From the NCBI GenBank assembly GCA_035079385.1, contig JAVHKY010000009.1, positions 868,001 to 932,000 of the forward strand: a stretch of DNA of 64,000 bases, read 5' to 3'. Shown in pieces: positions 27,641 to 41,933 of this stretch (position 1 is the first letter of the stretch; each line of letters starts with the position of its first letter). This stretch comes from Aspidiotus rigidus. Its lineage: Eukaryota; Arthropoda; Insecta; Hemiptera; Diaspididae. The notes below the pieces were generated by a model, which saw nothing but the letters and a program-made list of their open reading frames with translations, ran no database searches and was not told where the DNA came from. The position numbers were made by a program, and so were the translations under genes.

Positions 27641-27796
27641 TTACGCGCAATTTGCGCTATTGATCAATGCGCGCAATGAACAGAGTCTCTGATCAACTTT
27701 CGCAAAAAATTAGTCAATGCGCGCAATTGGTAATATTTTTTTGTGGATTGCGCGCATTGAGCATGTAGCTATTCTCAGGGTCACATAAATTTTGCG
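27639..27796 (+). mobile_element. Solo end of the integrase-type (Ginger-like) transposon
   Basis: Starts TGTTACGCGCAATTTGCGCT and matches the inverted right end of the element at 50224-51544 through CAGGGTCACATAAATTTTGCG, with one internal deletion between two ATGCGCGCA motifs. The rest of the element is absent. Confidence 0.75.
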
Positions 27797-28087
27797 AACT
27801 TCTATACAGAAAGGACGCTCCATCAATCCTCGAGCCAGAAAGAACGAGAGTCATTGAAAAATCCATTTGTGCATTACAAATCGGAAGAATTCATCCGGCT
27901 TCATTTCCCAAAGTATAGGGAAACATGCATCTTTGTCAGCCGAGGAAAAAATGAATAAGATCTCAAGTCATCACGTTTGCTTCCACTTATATGCGGACAG
28001 TCCTAAGCCTGTGTGAACACTGAGAGAAGAGAATAGTCTTGATGACTAGAAAAAAAAGTGTTAATCTAAGAAAGTCGTCTTTTTTAA

Positions 28088-28968
28088 CAGGGAACCTGTT
28101 TTATGGGGGGCTATTTGAGAAATCTGCCGTGCGCCGTCCGCCGTCCAGCGAAAAACTTAGAAAAATTTCGACTCTCGAGCTATAGATGATAGAAGGGGGG
28201 ACTTAGAAAAAATTCGACTCTCGCGCCATATGTGATAGGAGAGGGACTTGGAAAAATTTCGACTCTCGAGCTATAGATGATAGGAGGGGGACTTGGAAAA
28301 AATTCGACTCTCGCGCCATATGTGATAGGAGAGGGACTTAGAAAAATGACGGCTTCCTTAACGAAGTTAAACGAGGAACGCAGGGAACCTGTTTTATGAT
28401 TCGAATGAGATTTGGTATTGAAAATTCAAGGAAGCCTAGATTTGGAGAAAGGTAGTAAAAAGAAGGCCTAGACCAACTCCAAATTTTTCCAAGTCCCCCT
28501 CCTATCATATATAGCTCGAGAGTCGAAATTTTTCTAAGTCCCCCTCCTATCATATATGGCTCGAGAGTCGAAATTCTTCTAAGTCCCCCTCCTATCATAT
28601 ATAGCTCGAGAGTCGAAATTTTTCTAAGTCCCTCTCCTATCATATATGGCTCGAAGGTCGAAATTTTTCTAAGTTTTTCGCTGGACGGCGGACTTCTCAA
28701 ATAGCCCCCCATAAAACAGGTTCCCTGTTAAAATTTCGACTCTCGAGCCATATATGATAGAAGGGGGACTTAGAAAAATTTCGACTCTCGAGCTATATAT
28801 GATAGGAGGGGCACTTAGAAAAATTTGGAGTTGGTCTAGGCCTTCTTTTTACTACCTTTCTCCAAATCTAGGCTTCCTTGAATTCTCAATACCAAATCTC
28901 ATTCGAATCATAAAACAGGTTCCCTGCGTTCCTCGTTTAACTTCGTTAAGGAAGCCGTAATTTTTTTT
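28088..28968. repeat. Complex foldback of alternating ~47-bp repeat arrays
   Basis: CAGGGAACCTGTTTTATG occurs twice forward (28090, 28380) and twice inverted (about 28710, 28907). Between them lie arrays of a ~47-bp unit, CTTAGAAAAATTTCGACTCT then CGAGCTATATATGATAGGAG then GGGGA: about four forward, four inverted, two forward. The 28346-28495 block (from GACGGCTTCCTTAACGAAGT) is mirrored nearly perfectly at 28815-28968; the 28088-28150 block is mirrored at about 28665-28732. The two inverted pairs interleave instead of nesting. Long open frames across it are by-products of the periodicity. Confidence 0.9.
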
Positions 28969-29116
28969 TGTCAATTTGATCAGTTTTTCCAATTATTTTA
29001 ACTGTAACAATCACCCAAAGTAACGACTGTTGAGTATGAACAATGGTAATATTCAAGGCGAGTGAACTCACCAGTTTCTCGTCGGATCATAAGGACGCCA
29101 ACGTCGCATAGATCCA

Positions 29117-29407
29117 CTACCGCTTTCGTTTCACTGCATTATTGATCCGTTCCTTCTGAAGTGTATTGGCATTCGTCACAGGATGATTGTGAATTGTACG
29201 AGATTTTACGATTGCGTTGTTCACATTTATCTTGAAAAACGCAGAACAAGATTTCACAGAGCCGGTGCCATTTGCAAGACGCTTATGAAATCCAAACTTA
29301 TGTCCATCAACAACTTTGAATTCTTTCCTCTTTTCACTGAACATACAAAATTGCACGATACAAGCCATAGTTGTTCGTGACACGTACAACAAACGACTGC
29401 GAACCAT
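29117..29407 (-). pseudogene. FLYWCH zinc-finger fragment of a MULE-type transposase
   Basis: The minus-strand frame contains FKVVDGHKFGFHKRLANGTG, then SVKSCSAFFKINVNNAIV, then TIHNHPVTNA and NNAVKRKR. The order 'dGxkfxxhkxlkNGxxxxCxaxxkxxxxxxxxxxxHNHp', followed by a basic tail, is the FLYWCH zinc finger found at the N-terminus of many arthropod MULE-related transposases and a few host regulators (family knowledge). The usual W-x-C at the first cysteine is reduced to VKSC, suggesting a small deletion. No transposase core follows toward 28970, so the gene is truncated. Upstream (29520-29630) a GTCGAATTGCGTCCG-like word occurs three times. Confidence 0.6.
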
Positions 29408-29409
29408 TT

Positions 29410-29680
29410 ATCTCTTATACGCCAACGACGACTGCATTACTCATTGCAGCATGTCCTTACAAGAAAATTTCAGTACTCATAGTGTGTCCTTACTGGAAAT
29501 TTTATTTCAACCGAACGAGTACAAAGTTTCTACACGGAACGTAATTCGACATTGTTCCCACCTTCATATCGGACGCAATTCGACTATCCCTCCCTCTCAA
29601 CCTTTATTTTCCGGACGCAACTCGACTACAGCCGTACTATCACAATCAAATGCATATATGTCAAATTTTTTTTGACGTAC
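29410..29680. repeat. Iterated CGGACGCAATTCGACTA word upstream of the FLYWCH fragment
   Basis: CGGAACGTAATTCGACA at about 29536, CGGACGCAATTCGACTA at about 29570 and CGGACGCAACTCGACTA at about 29611. Spacing is about 35-42 bp. Possibly subterminal repeats of the parent transposon. Confidence 0.45.
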
Positions 29681-29699
29681 ATCGTGGTGTACCGGGATG

Positions 29700-32316
29700 T
29701 GTAGCGTGATGGTTTTATATGCTATAGCGAGTAGTAAAGCAGCTAACGAATTAACAAGGACGAACGAATTTGTATTACATTAATGTCCATATAGTGTTTG
29801 ATAAAATATATTTCTCTCTTTCAAACGTCAAACCCTTTTACTTTTCGTTTTAGTTGGAGAACTATTTCAGTGCAGTGATCTGATTTTCTTCCGAACACAT
29901 TTTTCGACTTCTTTTAATACTTTTCCATGATCGTTATTGTTATTTTTGTATATACATACGTCAATTCAACTTTGTACGGCGGTATTGTTTCGTTTGAATA
30001 AACACCACAACAATGATGAGGCAAATATGTAAGCAAGATGCAAAACCGGCAAAGACACAAGAGTCGAGATTATGCAGCATACGGCTCACACAAACGTGAC
30101 GTCAGCGTCTTAACTGACCGGAAGAAGACGAAGGAGAAGAAACAAGAAATAAGTGATAACAATACTGTCGGCCCTCGGCGCCCGGACCGACCCTAAAAAT
30201 AATTCAAACGACTACGATCATAGTCCCCGCACTCCGCTCTGCAAAAAATTGTATAATTTATTGAAAAAAATAGTCGAACTTACTATAAAAAGTTGTAAAT
30301 ATTAATAAAGTTTAGTGATATTTATATTTTAAAGTGAAATTGACCACATTTTGCGAGCGGAACGTTAGGATTATTTATAGTCATTTAAAACTGTAGATAT
30401 ATTTTTCAGTGTAGTCCTCTAATGAAGAACGCAGGCTATGATAATAATCGATTTAAATTGTATTATAGGTCATTGACCTTGAACTAATAATTATTAACGT
30501 GGTCCTTCGACGAGTTGACTTCGAATCTGGTTCCTGTTAGCAATAATAAGGTTTAGGTAGATGAGAGGAAACTAAACCGACTATAAGAATTGGTAAGGCG
30601 AGTCATTTTGTATCTCAAGTGCGATTATCGATGGAAATTTCTACCATGATTAGAAAAAATTGTGTATTTTAAACAAATCGATGAAAACATTGACAGATGT
30701 GAACAGCAGCTCATCCAGTCAAAAGATACGAAAGGTCGGTTATGCTTCCACGCTTTCGATCTATTTCCATCGTAATTGTTCGATAATTTTTGTTCCGAAG
30801 TGGAATGTTGGTCGGTGTTGTCCATGAAGTGCGGTAAACAATTGTTTGAAAATATTGCTCGAAGGTTTTTCAAGAACGTATCAAATTATCTAAACTATAT
30901 TTTTGTAATTGATATTATCAAACATTGATTTCGACGTAAAACAAGCACTACTGGAGCTACAGAATTGTTAATTCACAGTTACCAAATTTATTCTGTCATT
31001 CTTATAAATGTCTGTAATCAATGGGGTGTGGTTATAATAAATATATAAGTTTACTGATGTATTATAGGTAGGATTTAAAGTACATTCTCGAATATGACGC
31101 CGTTAACACATTCTATTCGTGGTATACAATATTGAAACTGGAAAGTGTCGAGGGAGAGAGATGATCACCTAAGTAATCAAATTTTTCTTAATTTAAGAAA
31201 TTGAAAACAATGTTAGTTCACGTAATGTTTTGATATTCATCGCCGTCAAATTGCTCGGACGCTCGTATAATTATAACTTTTGTAGCAGCTAGGCCTATTT
31301 TTCTTCTTTCTCAATAACACATCATCGCATCTTAACTCTTAATATCCTTTCCTGATCACATTCTTCCAGCTATCACTTAGCAAAGGTTTCTTTGCTACAA
31401 CCTCATCAGTACAAAGTTTTTTAAATTTAGAGTACAGATGGACGCTTCACATATATTTGGTGTAGCTAAAAAAACTACAATACTCGAAGAATAGCATTTT
31501 CTTGTGAAGAATCTGTTCTTGTAACAGTAGTTGTGTAGCGACCTTATTAAGGCTAATTATTGTTCTTTGAATTGGTTTGGTAAATTATTTCTGGATACTC
31601 TGAAGCTTTTGCATCTCAATAAGAATTTCTTTTTAATATTTTGATTTTATTATTCTAAATACGAGCCGTAACTTGAAAAGACAGACGTATCAATTTGACT
31701 AGAAAATTGTCGAATTAGATGAAGGAGTGAAGGTGTTAATAATAACTTGAACGTTGCCCTGGAACATTTACGCCCAAAAGTGAAGAAGGAAATGATTTCT
31801 TTGGAACCGGCCTCTCATTTTGGCTACTCGTTTGTCAACCGTAGTCGCACTGCGCTGGTGAGATGTTCTTTTGTTATATTCGTACGTGTTTCTTTGTATC
31901 TTCACCACACTCGACCAGTCCTCTCTTTTCCTTTTTCTTCATACCAGCCTAAAGAAATATAAATAACGAAGAAATTCTTCTTTTATGCTTTAAAAATCTT
32001 ACTTATCAATTCTAATGATTTGCTCGCAGAAGGGCACGTCCAAATATTTTCTTTGAAAAATTCTTATTTCTCCTGGGTGGTTTATTCACATCTGTTCAGA
32101 TTCAAGCTGCTCTTTTGTCCGAAAAACCAACAAAGTTTAATTCGATCATTCTGCTGGCCTTAGTAAATTCTTCTCGATCTTATACTGTTACAGTACTCTT
32201 CAATCATCGCACCGACATATACTGCGTATACATATGTAACATTGTATACGTTTCCTAGAATATAATGATAACTAGGGTGTTCGGTTACTTTCGAGAATCA
32301 TCTTTCCTAGTCTACA
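29700..32316. other. No gene seen
   Basis: AT-rich with short unsupported frames. A G+C-richer, CRE-like TGACGTCAG word lies at about 30099, in a purine-rich stretch. Nothing here is recognisable as coding or as a transposon. Confidence 0.4.
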
Positions 32317-33780
32317 GGGGTACAATAAAACTTGTGTAAGCTGAAATGTGAGGAAACCTAAACATTTTCTCGTTTTATGCAAGTTTTCGCCTTGTACAAA
32401 ACTTGTCCGTGATGAAAAATTTTTGTTTTACGCAAAGAATAAATTTTCAAAATGCACTCTTACCACATTGTATGTCTGTATTGACTTCGTTATGAGTAAA
32501 AAAAGTTAGATACACTATGTACAAATTGAAATTATTTAATGTTTTTTTTTTTTTTTTTTCGGCAATCGAATTTTCTAAATTATTTTTGACTTTGTAGAGT
32601 AGGGAGAGGAGGTCACTACAACTTCAAGTTGCAGCAAAACGAACTAAATCATTCACCACGAAGAGAACTTATCGAGCAGTAGTAGGTTTTTCTTCACCTT
32701 TCCTCATCATCTCCATTGTCGTCGTCTTTCTCATCCTCATCGTTGCTTCCTTCTTCTTTCTGCACCATGCAGTCAACTGCCGACTCAATATTGGCATCGG
32801 TATTAACAGCTCCACATAATCTTCAACACCTGCGATAATATTGTTTTGGTCGAGGGAGTGAGCTATAGAAGTCAAATTTTCAGATGCTTCGTCTCCGATA
32901 TCATGTAGTGTAGATGGCGTATTGAAGCCAGCTTTTTTGAAATATTTCGCGACTGTCTCAGGTTGGGTACGCTTTACAGTTGCTGAAGTCCAGTGTACGT
33001 ATAGCGTCTAAAACAGAAATCGACCCCGTAAGCTCATTGCTAATGTTGCATGATGTCATCTTAAGAATAAGAGACTGTAGTAGCAGAAGTGAACGTCGAT
33101 AATGACATTTGTAAGTGTAGATCACCCCTTGGTTCATGGGTTGAGTGCAACTAGAGGTGTACCACGCAAGTTCTACATTATAGATAGAGTGATGTGAGGG
33201 TGGCATGCCGCATTATCTAGAAACAAATGATTTTCCGGTTCTGCTTTACAATTTTCTGATTGAAGTTTGTCAGCCATTCTGTCATCAGTGCACCATTCAT
33301 CCACGTTTTGTTATGTCTCCAAACGACTGGGAGAGAAGAAGTGTTCCAAGTTTTTGAAACAACGTGGTTTTTTCGCCTCGTCAATGACTACGGCTTTTCC
33401 ATCTCACCCACCATATTATCGCAAAGGAAACCCGTCAGTCTCTCCTCCGACAATTTCCCTCCAACACATTTGTCATTGCGTAAGGTCAGTGATTAAGTTG
33501 GCAGGGCCCGAAAAAACAATCCAGCCTCATCTTCGTTGTGAATGTTTCGAAGTTCATAGCCGGAAGTTGGAAATTGTATTTTTTATTTGTCTTTTTATTA
33601 CCATCTTTTGCTTCGTCGCACACATTATTGAACGTTATTTTGTGACGTGCTTTTGGCTTTGGAATATTTTCGTCTTGAGCAAGTTTTCGTATTAGACTTC
33701 GAGTTACACAAGTTTTACTGTTTTTTATTTTTATTTGGAGTATGCTATGCGCGTGCCATTCATTCATTAAATTTTTACTT
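32317..33780 (-). pseudogene. Tigger/pogo-type DDE transposase pseudogene
   Basis: Piecing frames on the minus strand gives, in order: ENVHNEDEAGLFFRALP (about 33550), LRNDKCVGGKLSEERLTGF, DNMVGEMEKP, KPRCFKNLEHF, WMNGALMTEWLTNFNQKI with KQNRKIICF, and TQPMNQGVIYTYKCHYRR (about 33130). This is the DDE core order of Tigger/pogo transposases: the 'NaDEtGLFY' first Asp, the 'KCxGGKxSKERLT' block, the 'W...W' block, 'NRKILLFvDN' and 'QPMDQGVI.s.K.hYR' (family knowledge). Several frameshifts and stops separate the blocks, and the N-terminal DNA-binding part is not visible. A possible terminal region, TACAATAAAACTTGTGTAAG, lies at about 32321. Dead copy. Confidence 0.75.
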
Positions 33781-36565
<2,785 letters not shown>

Positions 36566-39500
36566 TATTTTTCAGTCCGTCTCTACTGAGCTACAACCTT
36601 TATCCGTTTCTTATCGTCATTCGTAAAAAATGAAATAAAATGTGTAACCTGAAATTTATTTATTCTTCACAACTTTCGGTTCCCGCTTGTACGGTACACT
36701 ATCTCTCTACTCCCTCTCGACGAAATTTTCTGTTTTCGAATTCATAGGGATCCTAATTCATTCACCCTTGGATTTTCTTTATCGGAAGGAAGACAAAGAG
36801 AGAACTCACCATATAATCGTATTATCCGTTATCCGCGAGGGAAAGTGTAGGGGTGTGACTACATACAATCAACCTGTGACCGCCAGAAATTTTTCTAGTT
36901 CCAAACTTTTTCGTTTCTACTCAGATTTCTTCAAATTCTACGATTTAGCTGTCGAAATCTGACAATACTGTCTCAGAAAAATTTCTAGTTACGTTAAATA
37001 GTCGTAAAATATTTTCATTTCCTCGGAATGACCAGGAGTAATATCATTTGAACAAAAAATTTCACAAGTCTGTGTCAGAGTTTCCATTGTTTCTCAATTT
37101 CGATTTTTAATAAGAATAAAATTTCACCGCAAAAACTCACTTTTTATCATTTTATATTTCGGCTTTTGGTTATAGCGAGTAACTATTATGATAAGTTGGA
37201 TGGACTCCTCAAAACTACATTCTACCGTAATAAGTTTTAAAGGGAAACACCACAATCTTCTTCTAATCTTGATGATTAGATGAGTACGTATTTCTCGAAA
37301 GCGGTAGATTTTATCTTCAATTATTCCAAATTTCACCTCTAAGTTACCGACAAAATTCCTCTTTATTTCGTGTTTATTTGTGTTTTATTTCATTTTATTT
37401 TTTTAATTCTTAATTTTTTCGGACAATTACGGTATTTCAATTTTCTCACCTTATTTCTTTATTTTATAAAAAATTGTCTTAAAATTTCGAGTGGGTACTC
37501 GAATGACGAAATTGTTTCACGATTGCGTTAACACGCAGAAACGGTCAAATTTTTAGCACCTCGTGAAAATTCGCCCGTTTGGTCTTAAAATTATTTCTTT
37601 TTTCGTTATCAAATTTTTGTTTTCATCATCATTGAGATCAGGCTGATTCGTGCGATTGATTGCTTTTCTTGAGTTTGATGATTGACAGATGCACGAATGG
37701 GTGGACCTGAACGCTTAACTAGAAGTAGTGTTGTTTCGAATAAGGGTGTATCACTATCTACTCGTACGTAGTTTAGGTATAGCGATTATTCAGTCCTCTA
37801 GAAGTGAATGTTGTGGAATATACCATCCGAAGATGAGAGGCAATGCGAGTTGAGTTGGGATCCGTTTTCTTCCAATCATTACTGTCATTCCTTGGCATCC
37901 TGCTGACTGCTCATCGGCGACGCGGCGCGTGATTACAAATTTTGTAGGTAATAGAAAAGTATTTGCTACGGAAAAGGTATCTGCAGCCATGTAGTGCTAG
38001 TGTGTCTCTGTGCATATGTATTGGATGTCGCGCACAGAAATTCGTTGGCGACGTGCTGTACGGGAAGAAATGACAAGGTAAACGGATGAGTATACTGTAG
38101 TGTGTGTACACAGTATCCCACTTGTATTATAAGCCCTAATAAAATACGAGTATTGAAGAAGGGAAACTTCGTCGTTTTGTAAACGAGCCAGCCAGACCTC
38201 CGCTCTACAGTATGACTCGCCTGGTCGTCAAGATGTGCAGTTCTCAGCTTCAGGAACAAGTTCTTTAATAAACCTGCCCAACTATGTCCGTTCGTCCGAC
38301 CGTTCAATATAAGAATATTTAAGATGCGGTGTGGTGTGGTGTGGTACATTTCGTGCCTATCGATGAAAATGCGTGTTACACGTTTAACAAGTTGAACATA
38401 TACTCGTTGCACGCGCAAACTTTTATTCGATACGATACGACTCGACTCGACTCGAGCATAAAATAAAAGACCAATAATTCTCATCAGGCAGCTCGCCTGC
38501 TGTTCTGTCGTCATCGTTTCATGCGCAACTAGCCGCTAGATCGTAATGTGCGTATAATAATTATTATATGTACAGTTTATATTACGTACGTTTGGATGTA
38601 TTCGACTCCATACATAATCTATCGTACGTACTTTATTAGTAACAACTAGCAAGGCCTTTCTCGTTGTCACGTATTTTCATTTTTAGGCATTCCTCTATTT
38701 CCGGAATTCGAATATATATAATATTTTTTTTTAATTTAATCTTCTACATTTTTTGATACTTTTGTTATCTGAATTTTCAAATATTTTCTCATATTGCCTA
38801 CCTATCACTCATTACAAAACAGAAGAAGTAAGCAATTGTCAATAAATTATTGGTGAAGCAAATTTTTATGGAAAACATGTGAATAGGAATGATTTTTCTC
38901 AGTAAGATTATCTAGATATTTCTACTCTAAAAAAAAAGTAGAAATTCTCCAGATAACTTTTCTCTGGACCTGTACTCTAAATTTTTATGCAAACACAAGG
39001 TACTCTACTTTTAATTCTGTTATTTACAAATTTGGATAAGGTACATGAAACAAAAGGTGTAACTCTTGGGTTTAATATTAATTGGAATTATTTCGATAGG
39101 CACGCTATTTTCTTCGCTTCCATTTCTCCCTCTCTTCTTCTCCTTCTTTTTCAGTTTCCTACATCCATCTCCTCAAATTATCCATAATATAGTAATAATT
39201 GATTCTGCAGGTCGTCCTCCTCTAATCTGTAAATTGATGGAAGAAAAACGTTTCGATTCTAAGATTAGTTGATTCATTTATTACAGTCATTCCAGTTTTT
39301 AGTTATGATTAGTTCGATGACCTCTCTTTTTTACATGCAAATAAACCAACTCCTCCTTCTATTCTCGAGGTGATTAAGTTCAGACTTTGAAAATCCCTTC
39401 CTTCATCTAGCTCAATTAGAACAAACTTTTTCAAGATGTTTCATCGGGTCCACCCTCCTCCAACTAACAGTTATTCTTGATGTCGAGTCCTCATTTTTGC

Positions 39501-39599
39501 AATTCACTGTTCTATAAAGATTCTTCTGTTAAATCTTGATAACATTAAGTCCTTCTCCAGTTTTTTATGATGTCAACTACCTAATCTAAGTCAAAGTTT
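36566..39599. other. No supported gene; one long frame of unknown meaning at 37966-38514
   Basis: A 182-codon minus-strand frame starts at 38514 (MTTEQQASCLMRIIGLLFYA). It has no domain I recognise, and its region contains short simple repeats (GTGGT-type near 38330, ACGACTCGACTCG near 38440). It may be chance in a less AT-rich region. The rest is AT-rich without features. Confidence 0.25.
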
Positions 39600-40130
39600 A
39601 ATAGGAAACATGTTCCATGGGGGGAGGGGTTTGCTTAGAACGATGGTTGATACTTTTCCAAGTCCTCCTCCTGTCACATATATCTTGGAAGTTGAAATTC
39701 TTCCATGTTCCTCTCATCATTAAGTTGCTTGAAAGTTGAAATTTTTCCAAGTTATTCACTTGTCATAATTGTATAGCTCGATGTACAAAATGTTTTCAAT
39801 TTCAACTTCTCTGATAGTTCAATTTTTTTCAAGTTTCTTTCCCGTCATATAATAGCTCAATTTCCAATATGTACTTGAAATGTTTTCAAATCTGACTCCT
39901 TTGATATTGAAAATTTTTCCTACCCCCATCCATCAAATAGACAGAGTTCAAAAGTCTCAATTTTTCCAAGTCCCTTGCTATAGTTAGCTCAATTTTCGAA
40001 ATTTCATCAAATCTAATTCCTCTTTTTGGAACTCCAATTTGGAATTCAATTTTCAATATCGAAACCAATCCATCCCATAGAAGAGAATCTGTGAATTCCT
40101 TATTTAACTTTGTTAAAGACATCATTGTTT
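39600..40130. repeat. Decayed copy of the CTGTTTTAT foldback family
   Basis: The left part has AGGAAACATGTTCCATGGGG, the interior repeats TTTTTCCAAGTC / CTCAATTTTC-type units near the 28088-28968 unit spacing, and the right part has CTTATTTAACTTTGTTAAAG, matching CGTTTAACTTCGTTAAGGAA of the large copy. Strongly diverged. Confidence 0.5.
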
Positions 40131-41160
40131 TTTATTACAATCTTTAATTCAACTTTCTTGGTTGAATAATAGAAATCTGATTAAAAGCTTTATTATAATC
40201 TTTATTCTGTGCAAGTCCCAGTAGAATCGCACCCCCTACTTTTCCTGAATACATCCTCTCAATTTCTCACACGACGTGTCTATAGTTGAAATTCTCATTA
40301 GGTTTAAGCTCATACTTTTCTACGCTCATCTGTACAAAACGTATCTTTTATTTGGTTTCGCAGTTCATATCAGTTACCCTCAACGTGATCAAACTGATCG
40401 TGCGCCAAAAAAACTTCACCCACTTACCAAAAATTACCGACTCCACCATAAAAAATGTTATCATTCCTTAATTCTAGCTTCTTGTTATTACTCACATGAA
40501 AACAACCGTGCAACAAATTTGGAATTATTAAAAATGAACCCATCCTAAGTCTTCATTGAACAGAAATTCCAACGTAAAGAGGTCATCTTCGCTCGACTTA
40601 GAATTAGTCACTCTTAACTCAACCATTCTATCTCCTCCTTCATGTAAATCATAATCTGACAATCTATCGTCTTTCTTCTGTCCTACTCTCCAAAATCAAC
40701 ATATGTACTTCCGACAGTGTAACCTCGGTCATATCCTTTGTCCTATGTAATCATTCCCAACAGTCATAGTTTCCAACTCCCGCAACTACATCCTATGTTA
40801 CTCAATTCCTCCAACTTGTACATATCCGTTCTTTTTCTCCTGTCTTAAAATTTGAGTACCACTACCTGACTCGACTGCTTCTCTTCTTCCAATCATCTTC
40901 CCTATCCTCACGTTATTGTCGTTTGTTTCCCACTCCACCCCAGTTATTCTTATTTTCAAAATATTTCAGTTGCTTTTCTTCTTTTACTTCTTACAATTGA
41001 AGTGATTTTTATTCAAAAAGTTGACACTGACTGATTAAGGGATCCTCATATTTTGATGACTACTATTTTCTATGTTGCCTGTTGGCTCTCCTTCATTAGA
41101 TACTTACTATCATTATGTTTTTTGCCGAATTAATTATCCTTCAATTTGCAAGGCGCTAAA
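40131..41160. other. No gene seen
   Basis: Pyrimidine-rich on the plus strand from about 40190 to 41000 (many TCATC and TTCTCC words). No coding or repeat family recognised. Confidence 0.4.
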
Positions 41161-41243
41161 TTGAAGACCTTTCTGTCAAAAGGGCGTCCGTCCCATAAGA
41201 AATACATTGAGCGAACGCCCTTTTATGACAGAAAGGTCCTCAA
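41161..41243. mobile_element. 83-bp palindromic MITE
   Basis: TTGAAGACCTTTCTGTCA and TGACAGAAAGGTCCTCAA are mirrors with one mismatch; AAAAGGGCGTCCG / CGAACGCCCTTTT extend the arms. The loop holds CCCATAAGAAATACATTG, a word also seen near 15713. Confidence 0.75.
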
Positions 41244-41764
41244 TTGCATCGGATAATCGGATAAAATCAGACTGTGTGAAGTGCAAAGAGAAGGTCGTTA
41301 CCGTTATAATATTAGGCTTTAGCTACTTTTTAGCTTAATTGTATCGGATAAATTACTTAGGTATGAGGTACAAAGAGCGATCGAATTTTTTTTCACGCCG
41401 ATCTTTGTAATAATTATGTGTGTACTGTATAGTGTTACGACGATCAAAATGAACGTGGTGACGTTATTAAAACTTTTCATCAAATTCATTTCTCTTGTCT
41501 TACGTCCAACAAAGTTACCTTTTATCGAGAATTTGGACATCCAGCCTAAGTTGCGGTCGTTGAAAGAGGCAAGATTGAATCGTTGTCTTCTTCTATTTCG
41601 CTAGGCAATTCATTTTACGCAGATAAATAGATTCGATGCTCGATGTAGAATTGAATAGGTTTTTTTTTTTTTTTTTTCCTCGAATTTGCTAGGTGATTCA
41701 TTTTACTCTTATATCTATATGAAACGAGAGGTTTTACACGTAGTATAATGTATGGGTATATTAA

Positions 41765-41933
41765 TTAAAAAACAAAAGAAACGGCACTTTATATCACTAT
41801 TTTTTAAAATTCATTTTAAATAAAAAACCGACGTATCATCAGGAATTACAAATGGAATGTGTAACGTCGGTTTTTTATTTAAAATAAATTTTAAAAAATA
41901 GTGGTATAAAGTGCCGTTTCTTTTGTTTTTTAA
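41765..41933. mobile_element. Palindromic MITE with nearly identical ~70-bp arms
   Basis: TTAAAAAACAAAAGAAACGG onward through TTTAAATAAAAAACCGACGT is mirrored almost exactly from ACGTCGGTTTTTTATTTAAA to CCGTTTCTTTTGTTTTTTAA, with a loop of about 28 bp. High arm identity suggests a young element or a conserved hairpin. Confidence 0.8.

Noticed and set aside
28338..28960. Repetitive frames with ISTLEPYMIGGGLR-type units
   Set aside because: The DNA repeat unit explains the periodic peptide; frames exist on both strands and the structure is a foldback.
37966..38514. 182-codon minus frame
   Set aside because: No domain, no splice context and simple-sequence content; kept only as a note.
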